Positions 61,507 to 64,000 of a DNA stretch of 64,000 bases are shown piece after piece. The stretch lies in the NCBI GenBank assembly GCA_009785115.1, contig WQWY01000017.1, positions 1-64,000 of the forward strand, in the 5' to 3' direction. The notes below the pieces were generated by a model, which saw only the letters and a program-made list of their open reading frames with translations, was not told where the DNA came from and searched no databases. The stretch's first letter is position 1. Every line of letters begins with the position of its first letter. The position numbers were made by a program, and so were the translations under genes. The DNA comes from Micrococcales bacterium (GTDB lineage: Bacteria; Actinomycetota; Actinomycetes; Actinomycetales; Cellulomonadaceae).

Positions 61507-62150
61507 AGCGAGGTGAACGGGTCGTGAGGCTCACGACCACCACAGGCACGGGCACGGCCACCGAGGCGCTGGCTGCCTTTCCGCACGACGCCATCGGCTG
61601 GGTGTACGCCCCCCGGGAGGCGTACTGGCTGCGCCAGACCGGCGGTGCCCTGGTCAGGATGGGCACCGCCAAGGGCCGTGCCGCCCGTGAGGAGCGCGAC
61701 GCCACCGAGATCGACGCCACTCCGTCGCTGGCTGAAGCGTTCGAGCTGCGGCTGTTCACCTCGGCCGCCGAGCTGCGCTGGGTGCACGAGCCCGGCGGCC
61801 GGGGAACCTGGCACATCCTCATTGACACCACGGACGCCACGACAGGGCTAGAACGCCTGGAGGGTCCTGCCGTCCCGCGTCTGTTCTGGGGCCGGGCGGC
61901 CGAGGTGCGTGACGGCTGGACCCGCCTGGCCGACGCCCGGATCGGTTCGCTCTGGGTCCCGGTGGTCGTCGACCCCGGCTTCTACGTCTCGCTCGACGTC
62001 GTGGAGTACACCCGCACCGACGGCCACGGCAACACCGCCGTCGCTGAAGAACGCTGCACCGGCCTGTCCGGCCGTACCCACGACGACGTGACGATCCCCA
62101 CGAGTCGACCACGTGCGCCTCACGGAGAGAAGGGACGGGCGGAACAGTGA
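61503..62150 (+). CDS. csx19: Csx19-like CRISPR-associated protein (TIGR03984 type, 215 aa)
   Basis: The sequence has GWVYAPREAYWLRQTG in the first third and EAFELRLFTSAAELRWVHEPGGRG in the middle, the pattern of Csx19 (TIGR03984), an accessory protein found in type III-D loci and in no other setting I know. No catalytic motif recognised. It lies between two RAMP genes with 4-bp overlaps. The C-terminal 30 residues are hydrophilic. Confidence 0.7.
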   Translation: MKRGERVVRLTTTTGTGTATEALAAFPHDAIGWVYAPREAYWLRQTGGALVRMGTAKGRAAREERDATEIDATPSLAEAFELRLFTSAAELRWVHEPGGRGTWHILIDTTDATTGLERLEGPAVPRLFWGRAAEVRDGWTRLADARIGSLWVPVVVDPGFYVSLDVVEYTRTDGHGNTAVAEERCTGLSGRTHDDVTIPTSRPRAPHGEKGRAEQ

Positions 62151-64000
62151 CCGACTTCGTCAACCCGTACAACTTCATCAGCCTGCCACCACGAGACCAG
62201 CCAGCGCTGGCCGACAGCGACCCGTGCTCCGAACGGCCCAGGGGGGCCTACGCACCTGACACCTACAGCGGCGTCATCCCCATCTCCCTGACGGCACGGA
62301 CTCCTCTGCTGCTCATGGACCAGCCTCGTGGGGAGCCGTACGACGTCAGCCGCCACCTGCCGCGTCAGGTACGGACCCGGCGCCGGGCCGACGACCCAGA
62401 CGTACCGCTCCTCCTCGGCAGCTCGGTGCGGGGGATGCTCCGTTCCGCGTACGAGGCGATCACCAGCTCACGGTTCGGGGTGTTCGACAAGGACTCCCGT
62501 TCTGTGCCCGGAGCCGTGCGGCTGCGCCCGCAGAGCGCCCTCGACATGCGGATGGGCTATGTGAGCCGCGTCGACTCCGGGGGGAGGCCCGAGCTCCGGG
62601 TGGTCATGGCTCTGACCCCCGACGACGACCTGCGGCCTGAGGACAAGCGCTCATCAGATGGTCTGGTCTCGCACATCGACGCTCCCTCGCTGCCGATCGA
62701 GCTCGGTCGCCGCTTTGCCGAGAGCGAGGGCCTCCAGCCTGGCCGCTTGGACCGCATGGAGGTCACCGCACAGCTGGTGCTGCGGCACCACCAGCGGGTC
62801 GGCCCCAACGCGGCCTACACCTTCTGGCAGGCAGAGTCTCTCACCGGGCCGAGCGGCACGACTGTCCCGGGGGAGGCTCAACCCTCTGCCCGTGTGGCCA
62901 ACCTCGACGTCCGGATCACGGTTCGCGGCATCATCCACTGGACCGGCTCGAAGTTCATCAACAGGAAGAAGGACGAGCGGATCGTCCCGTGCGAGGTGCT
63001 CGAAGGCTCCGGCGACGTCTTCTTCAGGGTTTTCACCATAGATCCTGAGCACACCGCCGAGCTGCGGTGGTCGTGGGACGCGGTGTGCCAGTCCTTCCGC
63101 GACGCCCACGAGAACGACGACACGACGAGCGCCCGTTTCCGCGCGGATCACGGCTCCTATATCTGGGACACCCGCTCGTGGAAGCTCGAACGAGGCAGGA
63201 CGTTCCACTGTCGGCCGAGCCGAAAGTTCACGGACGCCGAGCTGTCCAGGTTCGACGAGGTGGAGAGACGACCCGATGCCAACGACATAGCCTTCCTCAC
63301 GCCCGCGCTCATCGGTCGCGAACCTTTCACCCGCTCTGCGTGGGAGCTGCTCGACCCGCTGCATCGCCCAGCGAGCAGGATCGAAGCCCTCTCACCTGCT
63401 GATGTCGTGTTCGGCTGGGTGCCACAGGGCGACCAGCCGAACGACGGGCGACAGAGCCAGACCGGCTGGAAGGGTCTGCTCCAGGTCGACCCGCCCTGGC
63501 TGCGCTCCTCCGCAGAGACTGCCATCAGCGAAGACCTCGGCGAAGAGCACGGGATGGAGCTAGCGACTCTCGCCGAGCCCAAGACCTCGCAGTACCGGTT
63601 CTACTCAGCATCCCGGAGGGCGGACGGAGAGCCGCAGCCCTCTGGTGAGAAGCAGCCACGCTCTGCCGACCAAGGCTTCACGAGCACGAGCGAGCTTCGC
63701 GGACGAAAAGTCTACCTGCCGCACCCAGATCGATTCGTCGGAGACGAAGGGCCAGCAGAGCAGAAAAACCCCGCATGGGCTGATCGGATCACGGATGGGA
63801 GCGAGGTCCCTCCGCACCTGCGACCCCGAGGCTCACGCAGCCCCAAGGTCGAGGTCAACGTCCGCGACTGGGTCGTCCCTGGAACAGAGTTCCGCACCGA
63901 GATTCGTTTCGCTCACCTGACCGAGACCGAGCTCGGCGCGCTCTTGTGGATTCTCAAGCTCGAGGGGTCAGTCTTCGGTCTCGGTGGAGGAAAGCCTCTG
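62147..64000 (+). CDS. TIGR03986-type RAMP protein (3' end outside window)
   Basis: GTG start overlapping the csx19 stop (GTGA); the frame is open to the last base, giving 618 codons. The beginning FVNPYNFISLPP matches the TIGR03986 family of large type III-D RAMP proteins. A RAMP core LLLGSSVRGMLRSAYEA follows near residue 85, and a glycine-rich GLGGGKPL is reached at the window edge, near the expected end of the family. It is another subunit of the effector. The remainder of the operon is not visible. Confidence 0.75.
   Translation, partial: MTDFVNPYNFISLPPRDQPALADSDPCSERPRGAYAPDTYSGVIPISLTARTPLLLMDQPRGEPYDVSRHLPRQVRTRRRADDPDVPLLLGSSVRGMLRSAYEAITSSRFGVFDKDSRSVPGAVRLRPQSALDMRMGYVSRVDSGGRPELRVVMALTPDDDLRPEDKRSSDGLVSHIDAPSLPIELGRRFAESEGLQPGRLDRMEVTAQLVLRHHQRVGPNAAYTFWQAESLTGPSGTTVPGEAQPSARVANLDVRITVRGIIHWTGSKFINRKKDERIVPCEVLEGSGDVFFRVFTIDPEHTAELRWSWDAVCQSFRDAHENDDTTSARFRADHGSYIWDTRSWKLERGRTFHCRPSRKFTDAELSRFDEVERRPDANDIAFLTPALIGREPFTRSAWELLDPLHRPASRIEALSPADVVFGWVPQGDQPNDGRQSQTGWKGLLQVDPPWLRSSAETAISEDLGEEHGMELATLAEPKTSQYRFYSASRRADGEPQPSGEKQPRSADQGFTSTSELRGRKVYLPHPDRFVGDEGPAEQKNPAWADRITDGSEVPPHLRPRGSRSPKVEVNVRDWVVPGTEFRTEIRFAHLTETELGALLWILKLEGSVFGLGGGKPL

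Overview
The window is high-GC chromosomal DNA from an actinobacterium. The evidence is GC-rich codon use, a UPF0182 membrane protein, a YlbL-like PDZ/Lon protease, EttA, frequent GTG starts and an SAV_915-type protein. An Aer-like PAS protein would fit a motile member of Micrococcales (Cellulomonadaceae or Promicromonosporaceae type), but that placement is an inference.

Layout. 0-2.7 kb: the C-terminus of a large polymorphic toxin, then three tandem toxin-tail/immunity cassettes. 2.7-6 kb: a small STAS-like protein, a long leader plus the Mg2+ transporter gene mgtE, and a short-chain dehydrogenase. 6-15.4 kb (minus strand): an SQR-like flavoprotein with a CsoR/CstR-type operator, a lipoprotein, an SGNH hydrolase with a pilin-like N-terminus, ettA and two overlapping dynamin-like GTPases. 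15.5-21.4 kb: tRNA-Arg, then the Kdp K+ pump operon on the minus strand with tiny membrane ORFs, kdpF, A, B, C and a short KdpD whose last codons run into the tRNA gene. 21.5-28.6 kb: an ABC-2 transporter, a HepT/MntA toxin-antitoxin pair, a hairpin array, initiator tRNA-fMet, UPF0182 and a secreted-protein-type PDZ/Lon protease. 28.8-32.8 kb: a YbhF-like exporter with two ATPases plus an ABC-2-like membrane protein. 32.8-36.5 kb: an acyl-CoA ligase, an alpha/beta hydrolase and an RlmC-type RNA methyltransferase. 36.7-40.6 kb: a lower-GC accessory island (SAV_915, small helical protein, WXG100-like long protein, PH-like membrane protein, two minimal SPFH proteins). 40.6-45.8 kb: a two-component system divergent from a LolA-like lipoprotein/ABC transporter operon. 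45.9-54.9 kb: Aer-like PAS protein, HAD phosphatase, TrpXYZ-like ABC importer, DUF937, membrane protein, Fur/Zur regulator and nagB. 55.4-64 kb: a type III-D-like CRISPR effector operon (Cas10 with GGDD and no HD domain, a RAMP-Csx10 fusion, a double RAMP, Csx19, and a TIGR03986 RAMP cut by the window end). All junctions in that operon overlap by 4 bp.

Most notable are the type III-D operon with its fused Csx10-type subunit and helical tail, the toxin/immunity cassette array, the WXG-like plus tandem SPFH island, and the short KdpD ending inside a tRNA gene. No CRISPR array, cas1, cas2, cas6 or transposase was recognised in the window.
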